Origin: Helicobacter sp. 11S02596-1
Lineage (GTDB): Bacteria; Campylobacterota; Campylobacteria; Campylobacterales; Helicobacteraceae
Assembly: GCF_002272825.1 (NCBI RefSeq)
Contig: NZ_MLAM01000006.1
Location: forward strand, 62,001 to 126,000
DNA length: 64,000 bases
Direction: 5' to 3'
The position numbers and the translations under genes were made by a program. Below, piece after piece: positions 56,222 to 63,321 of the stretch; the first letter of the stretch is position 1; every line of letters begins with the position of its first letter. The notes beneath the pieces are model-generated. The model made no database searches and was not told where the DNA came from. It was given only the letters and a program-made list of their open reading frames with translations.

Positions 56222-56755
56222 ACTCGATTCACTAGCGTGAATCTGAAGATCATTCCGCAGAGTGAAACTCTGCTCCATTCCTAAAGTTATTTGACCCGCC
56301 CACCCGAGTTATTCTGTGCTTCGCACATCATCAACCCGTTTTCTAAGGTTTGGAAATCTTATCTGCTAACAAACCAAAGCCCGCTACGCTTTTTCACCCT
56401 ATCTACTAAGGGGGCGGGTCAGGGTTTGGGGGAGTTTGAGGGGGATATAGAGACCCACCCACCCTGCGGACTTCGTAAGGAGAGGCGTAAAGCCAGAGCC
56501 AACTGCTTGGCTCTGGTAGCCTCGCACGACAATGCGTATATGCTCCGATAGGAGCATAGCAGATGGCTAGCCCCTTGTCCCCCTCAAGAGAAAGCAAAAC
56601 AAGGGGATTTTAATTTACTTTTAAATCCTTTTTTTAGCAATCGCCGTGCAGAGCTAAAAAAGATAAGCAGTTATCTTTTTTTAACGGCTCTCCTCTCACA
56701 CTTGGGTGGGCGGGTCCAGATGTTACACTTGTGCGTTCGAGATAGGTTTCTTGGG
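56222..56755 (+). repeat. Covarying-hairpin element with tail and two AAGCAGTT-loop modules
   Basis: Unit at ACTCG 56222: GATTCAC / GTGAATC; GAAGATC-AT ... AT-TCC around GCAGAGT / ACTCTGC; hairpin 3 carries an inserted CCCGCCCACCC. Tail AAATCTTATCTGCTAACAAA from 56345; G-rich stretch 56410-56440; an AAGCAGTT-loop module in reverse (56478-56573, stem CCAGAGCC / GGCTCTGG) and one forward (56640-56700, AAAAAAGAT / ATCTTTTTT). It ends in GAGATAGGTTTC next to the module 2 toxin. Confidence 0.83.
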
Positions 56756-56762
56756 ATTGCTC

Positions 56763-57032
56763 TTAAAATAGCTCACTATGCGAACCGACTTCTAAGCAGG
56801 TTGGCACCAAAATATCCTCTTGCTTTTGATAGACAAGCAACAAATCAGGCAAAATATGACATTCACGATACTTTGCGTATTTGCCTTTAAGTTTATGGTC
56901 TTTGTATCGTGGTTCTAGGACTTCATCATTTGCGAGTTTCTCAACAACAATAAAAAGCTTTTGTAAATCTTGCGTATTGAGTTTTTTGATAGATTTTGCA
57001 AACTTCTTTGCGTGTTCAATTTGATACTTCAT
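56763..57032 (-). CDS. YafQ/RelE-family toxin, module 2
   Basis: An 89-residue paralogue of the module 1 toxin: HAKKFAKSIKKLNTQDLQKL and the end block DHKLKGKYAKYRECHILPDLLLVYQKQEDILVPTCLEVGSHSELF keep the presumed active-site His/Asp residues. It overlaps its antitoxin by 17 bases. Its stop lies 8 bases from a hairpin element. Confidence 0.88.
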   Translation of the reverse strand: MKYQIEHAKKFAKSIKKLNTQDLQKLFIVVEKLANDEVLEPRYKDHKLKGKYAKYRECHILPDLLLVYQKQEDILVPTCLEVGSHSELF

Positions 57033-57222
57033 CTAATATTGCTTTCTTGAAGCTTTCAAAATCTTTATATCGCACCACTTCTCCTCGCTCAACTTCTTCA
57101 ATTGCAAGGTCTAGCTGGGTTTTTTTATCTTGCTTGATTTGGATATTAGCGTTAATAGCATTGGAAAGCTCTTTGATAGCGGGGACAAATTCTTCTTTGA
57201 CATTTTCAATAATTAAAGTCAT
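57016..57222 (-). CDS. Antitoxin of YafQ-like module 2
   Basis: The 68-residue antitoxin starts MTLIIENVKEEFVPAIKELSNAI, like modules 1 and 3, and has an acidic helical tail (VRYKDFESFKKAILDEVSN). GGAGG precedes the ATG; a minus-strand TATAAT (57266-57261) is the likely -10. The module's promoter region cuts into the doc-like gene upstream. Confidence 0.85.
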   Translation of the reverse strand: MTLIIENVKEEFVPAIKELSNAINANIQIKQDKKTQLDLAIEEVERGEVVRYKDFESFKKAILDEVSN

Positions 57223-57409
57223 ATTTTTCCTCCGTGTGCTTACTCTGGAAGTTTATGCCGATTATATCATCATTTTTAATCTGCTGGAGAGCAGATTCTA
57301 AATAACCAATATTAGGCACTCCTTTTAGCCCGCCAGAAAATTTTATTGCTAAGTGATGTAATAAAATTGCTGTTTCAGCTTCAAAATACCTCATTTGTCT
57401 TTTAGTCAA
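57206..57409 (-). pseudogene. Truncated Doc/Fic-family toxin (N-terminal remnant)
   Basis: The frame starts with TTG overlapping the stop of the small upstream gene. AETAILLHHLAIKFSGGLKGVPNIGYLESALQQIKND matches the N-terminal third of death-on-curing (Doc) toxins (HxxxIxxFGGxxGxRxxGLLESAL). The Fic catalytic motif HPFxxGNKR is missing. After about 45 residues the reading frame runs into the promoter region of YafQ module 2, which seems to have replaced the rest. Confidence 0.65.
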
Positions 57410-57582
57410 TCAAATACGGCTTTGACTTCTGGATTTTCGAGCATATCAACTAGCTTTTGAATGGCTTTGATTTCTGATATGGTATCTGTTGCTGGCTCAA
57501 TATAAATACCCTCAATCTGTTCGATGGCTTTCATTAATTCAGGGATACTATGCTCGGTGGCTTTGATGGTGATTTCTTGCAT
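57406..57582 (-). CDS. Small antitoxin-like protein before the Doc remnant
   Basis: A 58-residue frame (MQEITIKATEHSIPELMKAIEQIEGIYIEPATDTISEIKAIQKL, ending NPEVKAVFD). It overlaps the Doc remnant by four bases, in the position of an antitoxin of the Doc module. The composition is acidic. I do not recognise a named family. With the toxin broken, it is probably an orphan. Confidence 0.55.
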   Translation of the reverse strand: MQEITIKATEHSIPELMKAIEQIEGIYIEPATDTISEIKAIQKLVDMLENPEVKAVFD

Positions 57583-57625
57583 TAGGACTATCCTTATTAG
57601 AAAATTTTTTTAGTTTATCAAAAAA

Positions 57626-57725
57626 TCAAAAATGGGAGAAACCGAGCAGTAAATCCCGATAATAGGCGTATTGTTTTTTGCGTAGCTCGATTTCTTTGGG
57701 AATGGAAAGAGGCTTTGCTTCTATG
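57626..57725 (-). pseudogene. HsdS C-terminal fragment (type I restriction specificity subunit)
   Basis: Read leftward, the last codons give EAKPLSIPKEIELRKKQYAYYRDLLLGF plus a stop. IPKEIELRKKQYxYYRDLLL is the usual C-terminal end of type I specificity subunits. Nothing of the target-recognition domains remains; upstream the sequence runs directly into a hairpin-element unit (57755-57727). No hsdM or hsdR is present in the window. Confidence 0.7.
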
Positions 57726-57726
57726 A

Positions 57727-57755
57727 GTGGTATTCAGATTCGCTAAGTGAATCGA
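57727..57755 (-). repeat. Covarying-hairpin element start (leftward), joined to HsdS tail
   Basis: On the minus strand: ACTCG, then GATTCAC / GCGAATC hairpin 1 and CTGAATACC-AC, with hairpin 2 (GAAGC / GCCTC, poor) merging into the HsdS fragment through TTCCATTCCCAAAG, where complete units have TTCCATTCCTAAAG. Confidence 0.7.
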
Positions 57756-57787
57756 GTCCAACATAATAAAACCCTCTATGAATGTGT

Positions 57788-57793
57788 TATAAT
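57788..57793 (+). promoter_or_regulatory. -10 box of YafQ-like module 3
   Basis: TATAAT in TGTGTTATAATCAG, about 25 bases before the antitoxin ATG. The same box and spacing are seen on the minus strand before modules 1 and 2. Confidence 0.5.
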
Positions 57794-57813
57794 CAGTCAA
57801 AACCAAAGGAGCA

Positions 57814-58047
57814 ATGATGACTTTGATTATTGAAAATGTTGATAAAAATACAGAAAAAGCACTCAAAGCCGTAGCAAAAATCAGTAGTTGCAAAGTCCAA
57901 ACTCAAGAAGATTTTTCCTATAGCCCAGAATTTTTAAAAACCCTAAAAGATGAGACGAGACAACTCCATCAAGAGATAAAAAATGGAGAAGCAAAGGGCT
58001 ATAGCAGTGCCAAAGAAATGTTTAGAGATATGGGCATAAATGTCTAA
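57814..58047 (+). CDS. Antitoxin of YafQ-like module 3
   Basis: A 77-residue antitoxin; MTLIIENVDKNTEKALKAVAKISSCKV begins like modules 1 and 2, and the C-terminus is acidic and helical (ETRQLHQEIKNGEAKGYSSAKEMFRDMGINV). AAAGGAG is 6 bases before the ATG. It overlaps the toxin by 8 bases. The central part differs from the other two, so cross-neutralisation is not to be assumed. Confidence 0.85.
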   Translation: MMTLIIENVDKNTEKALKAVAKISSCKVQTQEDFSYSPEFLKTLKDETRQLHQEIKNGEAKGYSSAKEMFRDMGINV

Positions 58048-58312
58048 ATATAAGATTTTTTATTCCAAGCGATTCAAAAAAGATTTGAAAAAATTATCAT
58101 TAGCAGATATTGAGCTTCTCAGTGAGATTTTAGATCGTTTGGCTAATGATGAAACCTTGGAGCTAAAATATAGAGACCACCCATTAAAAGGCGGATTTTT
58201 GGGTCATAGAGATTGTCATATCAAGCCGGATTTGGTCTTGATTTATCAAAAATGTGAAAATGATTTGATTCTTAATGCCTTGCGTATAAGTTCGCATAGC
58301 GAATTGTTTTGA
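58040..58312 (+). CDS. YafQ/RelE-family toxin, module 3
   Basis: The 90-residue toxin starts SKYKIFYSKRFKKDLKKLSLADIELLSEILDRLANDETLELKYRDHPLKG and ends GHRDCHIKPDLVLIYQKCENDLILNALRISSHSELF. Presumed active residues are in DHPLKG, DCHIKPD and SSHSE. Compared with modules 1 and 2 it is inverted and has diverged further. A terminator follows about 100 bases downstream. Confidence 0.88.
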   Translation: MSKYKIFYSKRFKKDLKKLSLADIELLSEILDRLANDETLELKYRDHPLKGGFLGHRDCHIKPDLVLIYQKCENDLILNALRISSHSELF

Positions 58313-58412
58313 TCTCACAACCCCAATGCAAAATCACGCAAATGCCTTTTGGTTTTTTTCTTCAATAATATTAAGGAGTTATGCAAAAGTCTGTGACCTG
58401 TGTAAGAGCAAA

Positions 58413-58440
58413 GCCCGATACGAAAGTGTCGGGCTTTTTT
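58413..58440 (+). terminator. Rho-independent terminator
   Basis: GCCCGATAC and GTGTCGGGC pair around GAAA, followed by six T. It is placed to end transcription from YafQ-like module 3. Confidence 0.8.
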
Positions 58441-58445
58441 ATTGT

Positions 58446-58600
58446 TTTTAACTGGGATTACTTTGCAATTCTAAGACCACTCACACTGCCACATTCCTTA
58501 TGCCCGTATTGCCATCCAACTTGTGAAGTATAAAGCAATCACCGTGCGAGGCTAGTGAAGCCAACTGCTTGGCTTTGACTTCACACTTTATAAAAGCTTT
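58446..58600 (+). repeat. Worn covarying-hairpin element
   Basis: A variant unit starting AACTGGG, with a weak hairpin 1 (GGATT / AATTC), TAAGACC-AC, then CACATTCCTTATGCCC and an AAGC-type module (GTGCGAGGCTA, GAAGCCAACTGCTTGGCTTTG in inverted loop form). Later parts (TCCTAAAG and hairpin 3) are missing. With the terminator this accounts for the 400 bases between YafQ-like module 3 and the HXXEE gene. Confidence 0.65.
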
Positions 58601-58709
58601 CCAAGATTGCAATATCATAATAGTTGCATATACAACTATTATGATATTTGCGTTATACTTCACTCTAGCATTCAGGTGATTTATAAACCTTTGAACTAAA
58701 GGGGATCAA

Positions 58710-59393
58710 ATGAAATTTTGGAGACAGCATTGGTATTATATTGGCGGGATTATTTTTGTATTGCTTGCCTTTGTGATGGGGTTGTGGGGCAGTGAGCATA
58801 TGAGCAAGATCCAGGTTATTTTGGTCTTTAGCTGGATGGGTATGTTAATGCACCAGTTTGAAGAATACGCTTTGCCCGGTGGTTTTCCCATCATATCAAA
58901 TATGGTGGCAATGGGTGAAACCGAGCGCCCCGAGCGTTACCCGTTAAATGCACAGCAATGTTTTTTGAGCAATGTGATTTTGTGCTATTTGGTTTATATC
59001 ATTCCTATTTTCTTTCCTCATCTCATTTGGCTCGGCGCTTCTCAGGTTTTAGCTGGTATATGGCAGTTGCCAGCGCACGGTATTTTTATGAATCTACGCC
59101 TCAAAAGCAAATATAACCCCGGTCTTGCTTCTACGATATTTTTGCAAACACCCGTAGCGATTTATTATATCTGGTATGTATGCACGTATATGCCCAATGA
59201 GGCAGGACAGCTTTGGTGGGGGATTCCTGGTTCGTTCCTTATGTTGTTTTTGGCTTTTATGCTTCCTATTTTGTTGATGAAAAATAAAAATTCCCCTTAT
59301 CCTTTTGAAGAACGAGAGTTGTATGGCTACAAGAAAGAATATGTCAAGGCGCTTTGGGAAGAACGAAAAGTCGCAAAAGCAAAGCAATCTTAG
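58710..59393 (+). CDS. HXXEE-domain membrane protein
   Basis: A 227-residue protein with about six membrane helices. The motif LMHQFEEYALPGGFP, with H-Q-F-E-E near the end of helix 2, defines the HXXEE family, whose function is unknown but which is suggested to be a membrane-bound metal-dependent hydrolase or transporter. Other conserved parts are PLNAQQCFLSN and LPAHGIFMNLRLKSKYNPGL (second His). The C-terminus is positively charged and cytoplasmic. AAAGGGG lies 7 bases before the ATG. Its 3' end overlaps the zeta-like fragment on the other strand. Confidence 0.8.
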   Translation: MKFWRQHWYYIGGIIFVLLAFVMGLWGSEHMSKIQVILVFSWMGMLMHQFEEYALPGGFPIISNMVAMGETERPERYPLNAQQCFLSNVILCYLVYIIPIFFPHLIWLGASQVLAGIWQLPAHGIFMNLRLKSKYNPGLASTIFLQTPVAIYYIWYVCTYMPNEAGQLWWGIPGSFLMLFLAFMLPILLMKNKNSPYPFEERELYGYKKEYVKALWEERKVAKAKQS

Positions 59394-59556
59394 ACCCCCG
59401 CATCTGGTCTTTGGGGTCTTTCCAATCCCCAAAACTACTTACTATTTCATCGATATTTATCCGAAAGCCAAAATCTAGCTTTCTTTCAAGCTCATTATAA
59501 TAAAGCGTGGTTTTACCCGCCCCATCCGCCCCTGCAAAAATATAAGCGGTAGGCAT
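59344..59556 (-). pseudogene. Zeta-toxin-like ATPase fragment
   Basis: A 70-residue frame with a P-loop near the start (AYIFAGADGAGKTTLYYNELE) and NIDEIVSSFGDWKDPKDQM, as in zeta toxins (UDP-GlcNAc kinases). The full protein would be about 200 residues; this frame ends where it meets the oppositely oriented HXXEE gene. It looks like the N-terminal stub of a gene overwritten by the neighbour's arrival. Confidence 0.6.
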
Positions 59557-59733
59557 TTTTTATCCTTTGGTTTTTGGTTGGTTTTTTGGGTGATTATAAC
59601 AAAAAGTAAGTTTTCTTGAATGGATGTGAGCGGAGAGCATTCCAGCAAAATCTTCGATTTTTTATCCCGTCTTTTGACTTTGGATACAAAATAACACACG
59701 GGTTTTTGGGCGATTAAAAAGAAAGAATCCGAA

Positions 59734-61551
59734 TCATTTTTCGATAAATTTCCCAAACTTAGCCCCAAATACAAAGTCCTTGATCGCCTTTAAAAACTCA
59801 TCGATATTCTCTACCACCACTGCATTGTTTTCGCCCGCACAGCTTTGCCATCGCTTGAGCGTTTGCTTCGATTCGGTTTTATTGGCGATATTGACAAAAA
59901 ACAGCTGGGTATCCACGCCCCGTGCGCGCATCCCATTGCGGATTTTTTGGCAAAGCCCGTGGGCATAAAAATCATTTTCCATCGCAATAAGCTCCCTTTC
60001 AATATCGCTATTAGGTCTTAATGTCTCATCATCAACCCCATCAGTGATGACAATCAGTGAGCGCTTTTGATTCTTGCCTTTTGTTAGCATCGCCGCACCT
60101 CGCAATAACGCCGTGGTTACGAGCGTGAGACCCCCACCATCAATTCTCCTGCCCCCAACAACAAATGGCAATGTATTGAGGAGTTCCAAACTCGTAGGAT
60201 CAGCCACCTTGTCAAAATCTCTCTCGAAAAACTTCATTTGCATTTGCCTCGCTGCGTGCCGACTCACTTCATTAGCCGTGCCATCAATATCGGGGACTCT
60301 GCTACCAGAAGCATCTTTTGTTTTATAGGTGTTTCTAAAATAATCATAGGCAATACCATTGGCACGTGCGCCATTATCAGCGCCATTATCAAATCCGGGT
60401 TGCCAAAAATGGAAGCTGAAGTTTTTGTTAGGATCAAACATATTATCTATCGAGGCGTCAATATCGACAACTTTGGGGAGATTGTTATTGAGGTATTGAT
60501 CGAGATTCCTCAAATCTTGATTGGCACTATTTTGACGTGTGAAATCTCTGAAAAAAAGAAGTGCATTTTGGTGGTCTTTGTGGTTGCTATAAGGGGGGAT
60601 TTTAAACTGCATATGCCGACTGCGGACCAATGTATGGGCATCGCCAAGCACCCCGCTCCAAAAGTCATAATCCTCCACCCGATATTTGGGCTTCATCGTC
60701 ATTTGCAAAACATAATAATTGGCATTTTTGAGGGTGGTAGTTTTAAGCTTATCACCATCATAATACGCAAATTCAGCTGTTTTTTTCATCTGGCTACCGG
60801 CATAAAAAGGCAAAAATGCAAACGCAGCTTCATTTTTTGAGGCTTCATTGATGATTTTGATCAACTTAATCAAAATAGCCTGCATTACTTCGGCACGATT
60901 ACTGGCATTTTTGAGACGGCTACAGACATATTGATCGTATTCTTGTGGCTTATCAGGCTTACAAAATTCGAGGTCCTCAATGGAAGTCTTAGAAAAACTC
61001 CCCCGATTCATCGAATCTGAAAAATCCATCGCAAAGAGATATTCCCCTACCCCATCACCCCGTTTGTGCGCTTCGATAGTCGCATTCGTGGCTAACATCG
61101 TTTGGTTGTTTTTGTCAAAAAACTTCCCAAACCACCCACCCATCTTCATACTAGCAAAATAATTCGTGATACTGATGGTTTTTGGCTCTTTCTCCGTGCC
61201 AATTTGGCTGGTATTAGAATGTTGGGTGATATTATCTAGCGTGATATTTTGCCCTTGAAAATACGTAGCGATAAAGTTCTTGACATAGGTTTCACGGGCA
61301 TTAGGATTAGAGATAAAATCCGCCCCCAAGCTCGCTTCTCTGAGGGCTTCGTTTAGGCGGGTTTGCATACGAAAGTAATTTGAAATATCAAACCCCATTA
61401 CCAATAATGCCACGAGTAATGGCGAAATGATACTCACGATAAGGGCAATCACGCCATTTTCTTGCAAGAAAAATCCAAGAGATTTACCCAACGCATTCCA
61501 AGCACAGCCTAGAGAACTTTTTTGCCTATCGCCCCACCGCATATTTATCAT
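59734..61551 (-). CDS. tadG: TadG-like von Willebrand-A protein of Tad pilus cluster
   Basis: A 605-residue protein, last in the tad cluster. An N-terminal membrane segment (NGVIALIVSIISPLLVALLVMGFDISNYF) and LNEALREASLGADFI are TadG-type; a von Willebrand-A-like fold follows with EYLFAMDFSDSMNRGSF (DxSxS motif) and KRSLIVITDGVDDETL. Tad pilus pseudopilins of this type are thought to sit in the membrane and help pilus assembly or contact. A paralogue sits behind the autotransporter. ATG codons at 61551 and 61542 are possible; GGTGAG lies upstream. Confidence 0.8.
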   Translation of the reverse strand: MINMRWGDRQKSSLGCAWNALGKSLGFFLQENGVIALIVSIISPLLVALLVMGFDISNYFRMQTRLNEALREASLGADFISNPNARETYVKNFIATYFQGQNITLDNITQHSNTSQIGTEKEPKTISITNYFASMKMGGWFGKFFDKNNQTMLATNATIEAHKRGDGVGEYLFAMDFSDSMNRGSFSKTSIEDLEFCKPDKPQEYDQYVCSRLKNASNRAEVMQAILIKLIKIINEASKNEAAFAFLPFYAGSQMKKTAEFAYYDGDKLKTTTLKNANYYVLQMTMKPKYRVEDYDFWSGVLGDAHTLVRSRHMQFKIPPYSNHKDHQNALLFFRDFTRQNSANQDLRNLDQYLNNNLPKVVDIDASIDNMFDPNKNFSFHFWQPGFDNGADNGARANGIAYDYFRNTYKTKDASGSRVPDIDGTANEVSRHAARQMQMKFFERDFDKVADPTSLELLNTLPFVVGGRRIDGGGLTLVTTALLRGAAMLTKGKNQKRSLIVITDGVDDETLRPNSDIERELIAMENDFYAHGLCQKIRNGMRARGVDTQLFFVNIANKTESKQTLKRWQSCAGENNAVVVENIDEFLKAIKDFVFGAKFGKFIEK

Positions 61552-61555
61552 TATT

Positions 61556-62134
61556 TTATCTCACCAGCACGATACTAAACGATTGTGCGGGCAATGCTTG
61601 CTCGATCAGGCTTTTGGTGCTCAAAAAACCATTGGGAGCTTTCATACACGCATTCACACGCAAGATTTTGGCATATTCACTCTGCCCCACACGCACGCTC
61701 AAATTCGCATAGTCTGCTAGCGGGGTGGGATTGGCACAAGGGATATCTCCTACATCAAAATTGCTTTCTTTAGAGACCCTAGGGCTTGAGCCTGTATTAT
61801 CAAAATGCAATACCTGCACGCTCAAGCCGAGCTTTGCCCCTCTAGCAATCGCATCTTTTTGGAGATTTTTAGCGATTTTTTCGAGTTGATTGACATCATC
61901 AGATGAAATCTCTGGGCTAGGATAAAGCGAACGCTCCCGAAGAATGCTCGCTAAAGAATAGCTTAACCTATCCATTTTGGATCGGTTGATAAGCAGACCC
62001 CCCACATCCCCGACTAGTGCGATCAAAATCACCAACAAGCCAAATATAATCGAGGCTTCAATACTCACCGAAGCTTTTTGGGCGGTGAGGAAATTATTTT
62101 TTAGGTTTTGGTTTTTCTTTTTCATTATATTCAT
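61556..62134 (-). CDS. tadF: TadF-like pseudopilin
   Basis: The 192-residue protein has an N-terminal basic tail, then KASVSIEASIIFGLLVILIALVGDVGGLLINRSKMDRLSYSLASILRERSLY. The E in SIEA (pseudopilin-like) and DRLSYSLASILRER are typical of TadF. It overlaps tadE by 40 bases and tadG starts four bases after its stop. It is probably processed by a TadV-type peptidase, not seen here. Confidence 0.75.
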   Translation of the reverse strand: MNIMKKKNQNLKNNFLTAQKASVSIEASIIFGLLVILIALVGDVGGLLINRSKMDRLSYSLASILRERSLYPSPEISSDDVNQLEKIAKNLQKDAIARGAKLGLSVQVLHFDNTGSSPRVSKESNFDVGDIPCANPTPLADYANLSVRVGQSEYAKILRVNACMKAPNGFLSTKSLIEQALPAQSFSIVLVR

Positions 62135-62603
62135 TTCTTTCTGAGTAATACACGGTTTTTGTGATCAATCTATCTTCGCTAGGCCCTAAGCGCAAGATCT
62201 TAAACATCGGCTGGAGTTTGGCAGTGATGGTGTAGATGATAAACTTATTTTGCTCATTATTTCCCGTGCACGTGCCACTAACAAGCTCATCAATGGAGCG
62301 ACAAAACTCCAAAGATGTCTGGATATCCCCAGGGCGCAAAAACCCCAGCACTTGGGGCATACTCTCATTGATCGAGGCTTTGAAACGTGTCTCATAGCCC
62401 GCAGTCGGCAAAGAAGCGGAGGCAAAACGGGCGGCTTTACTCAAAGCATAATCAATGCTTGAAATCTGATAAATCAAAATCATTGTCTCTAAAAGACTTA
62501 AGATCAAAAGCATAAATGGCAAGAATAAAATCGCAAACTCAATCGCTGCCACCCCGCTTTTTTCGGCTATGAAATTGTTTAACCCATCAGTTTTTTTTGT
62601 CAA
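62094..62603 (-). CDS. tadE: TadE-like pseudopilin
   Basis: A 169-residue protein with the TadE signature EKSGVAAIEFAILFLPFMLLILSLLETMILIY (G...IEFA, cleavage before the E region). The start is a TTG at 62603 with GAGGAT 6 bases before, overlapping the upstream tetratricopeptide gene by 17 bases. The C-terminus is Lys/Pro-rich. It is a minor pilin of the Tad machine. Confidence 0.82.
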   Translation of the reverse strand: MTKKTDGLNNFIAEKSGVAAIEFAILFLPFMLLILSLLETMILIYQISSIDYALSKAARFASASLPTAGYETRFKASINESMPQVLGFLRPGDIQTSLEFCRSIDELVSGTCTGNNEQNKFIIYTITAKLQPMFKILRLGPSEDRLITKTVYYSERNEYNEKEKPKPKK

Positions 62604-63321
62604 GATTCATCCTCAAAGCATAGAGATTGCGGACAAAATTCCGCGGGGAATTGGAGAGATTTTCTTTTTGGACAATCTCAACGGCTGCGTTGAAATCCTT
62701 ATTTTTCGCCAAGGCTAAGACAAGATTATTGATGATTTTTTCACTTTTATGCCCGCGTGCATACAGAGGCATTAGATAAGCAATCGCTTGAGGGTAGTTC
62801 GCAGATAAAATCTCTAACATCGCAAGATTTGTGTTGATAATAGGGTCTTTTAAAAACAGACTTTTTGCCTCCAAAAAGCTTTGTTTTGCTTGTTTAAAAT
62901 CCTTTTTTTCTGCATAAATAATGCCTTTGAGATTGTGCGCTTCTGCCATTTTTGGGCTTTTTTGGAGCAATTTTTCTAAAATAGCGAGCGCTTCATCTTT
63001 TTTGCCTATGGTTTGGAGTGTCTTGGCTTGCAAAAACATCGCTTCAGGATATTTTTGCCCATCAAGGAGCGGGGCGAGGTAGTAAAGCGTGGATTCATAA
63101 TCGCCACTTTGATAATAATAACCAGCGAGTTTGATACGCTTTTGGGGGTCATCTTTTTTGGCAAGTTCTTCTTTGAGCGAGGCGATGAGATCTTTATAAT
63201 TTTTTGCTGCAAGCAAGACTTTTTCTTTATAAACAGCATTTTTAAACAAATCAGGCTTAGAACTCGCACAACCTGTAACCAACAACGCTAGCGCACTAAT
63301 CAATAAGTAATATTTTTTCAT
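62587..63321 (-). CDS. tadD: TadD-like lipoprotein with tetratricopeptide repeats
   Basis: A 244-residue protein with a lipoprotein signal (LLISALALLVTGC, cysteine at residue 18). It has about four TPR-like helical pairs (EAMFLQAKTLQTIGKKDEALAILEKLLQKSPKMAEAHNLKGIIYAEKKDFKQAKQSFLEAKSL). TadD acts as outer-membrane pilotin for the secretin RcpA. It follows tadC directly (one-base gap). Confidence 0.8.
   Translation of the reverse strand: MKKYYLLISALALLVTGCASSKPDLFKNAVYKEKVLLAAKNYKDLIASLKEELAKKDDPQKRIKLAGYYYQSGDYESTLYYLAPLLDGQKYPEAMFLQAKTLQTIGKKDEALAILEKLLQKSPKMAEAHNLKGIIYAEKKDFKQAKQSFLEAKSLFLKDPIINTNLAMLEILSANYPQAIAYLMPLYARGHKSEKIINNLVLALAKNKDFNAAVEIVQKENLSNSPRNFVRNLYALRMNLDKKN

Noticed and set aside
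56291-56551. 86-residue open frame in the element block before YafQ module 2
   Set aside because: It is a translation of the tail and the AAGCAGTT-loop module; no ribosome site or family resemblance.
57618-57893. 91-residue minus-strand frame over the HsdS fragment
   Set aside because: The correct HsdS reading is in a different frame; this one also runs antisense into the module 3 antitoxin.
58381-58533. 50-residue frame (MQKSVTCVRAKPDTKV...) with AAGGAG directly before the ATG
   Set aside because: It reads through a strong terminator and into a worn hairpin element. The first 20 codons might be a leader peptide, but nothing else supports it.
42343-58600. Integron attC sites as an explanation for the elements
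   Set aside because: Units have three hairpins and long constant unpaired linkers, lack GTTRRRY-type core sites, and no integrase gene is in the window. Only the general idea of structure-guided recombination remains open.
59475-59774. 99-residue minus-strand frame between tadG and the zeta-like fragment
   Set aside because: It overlaps the end of tadG and the P-loop region in another frame and has no recognisable motif.
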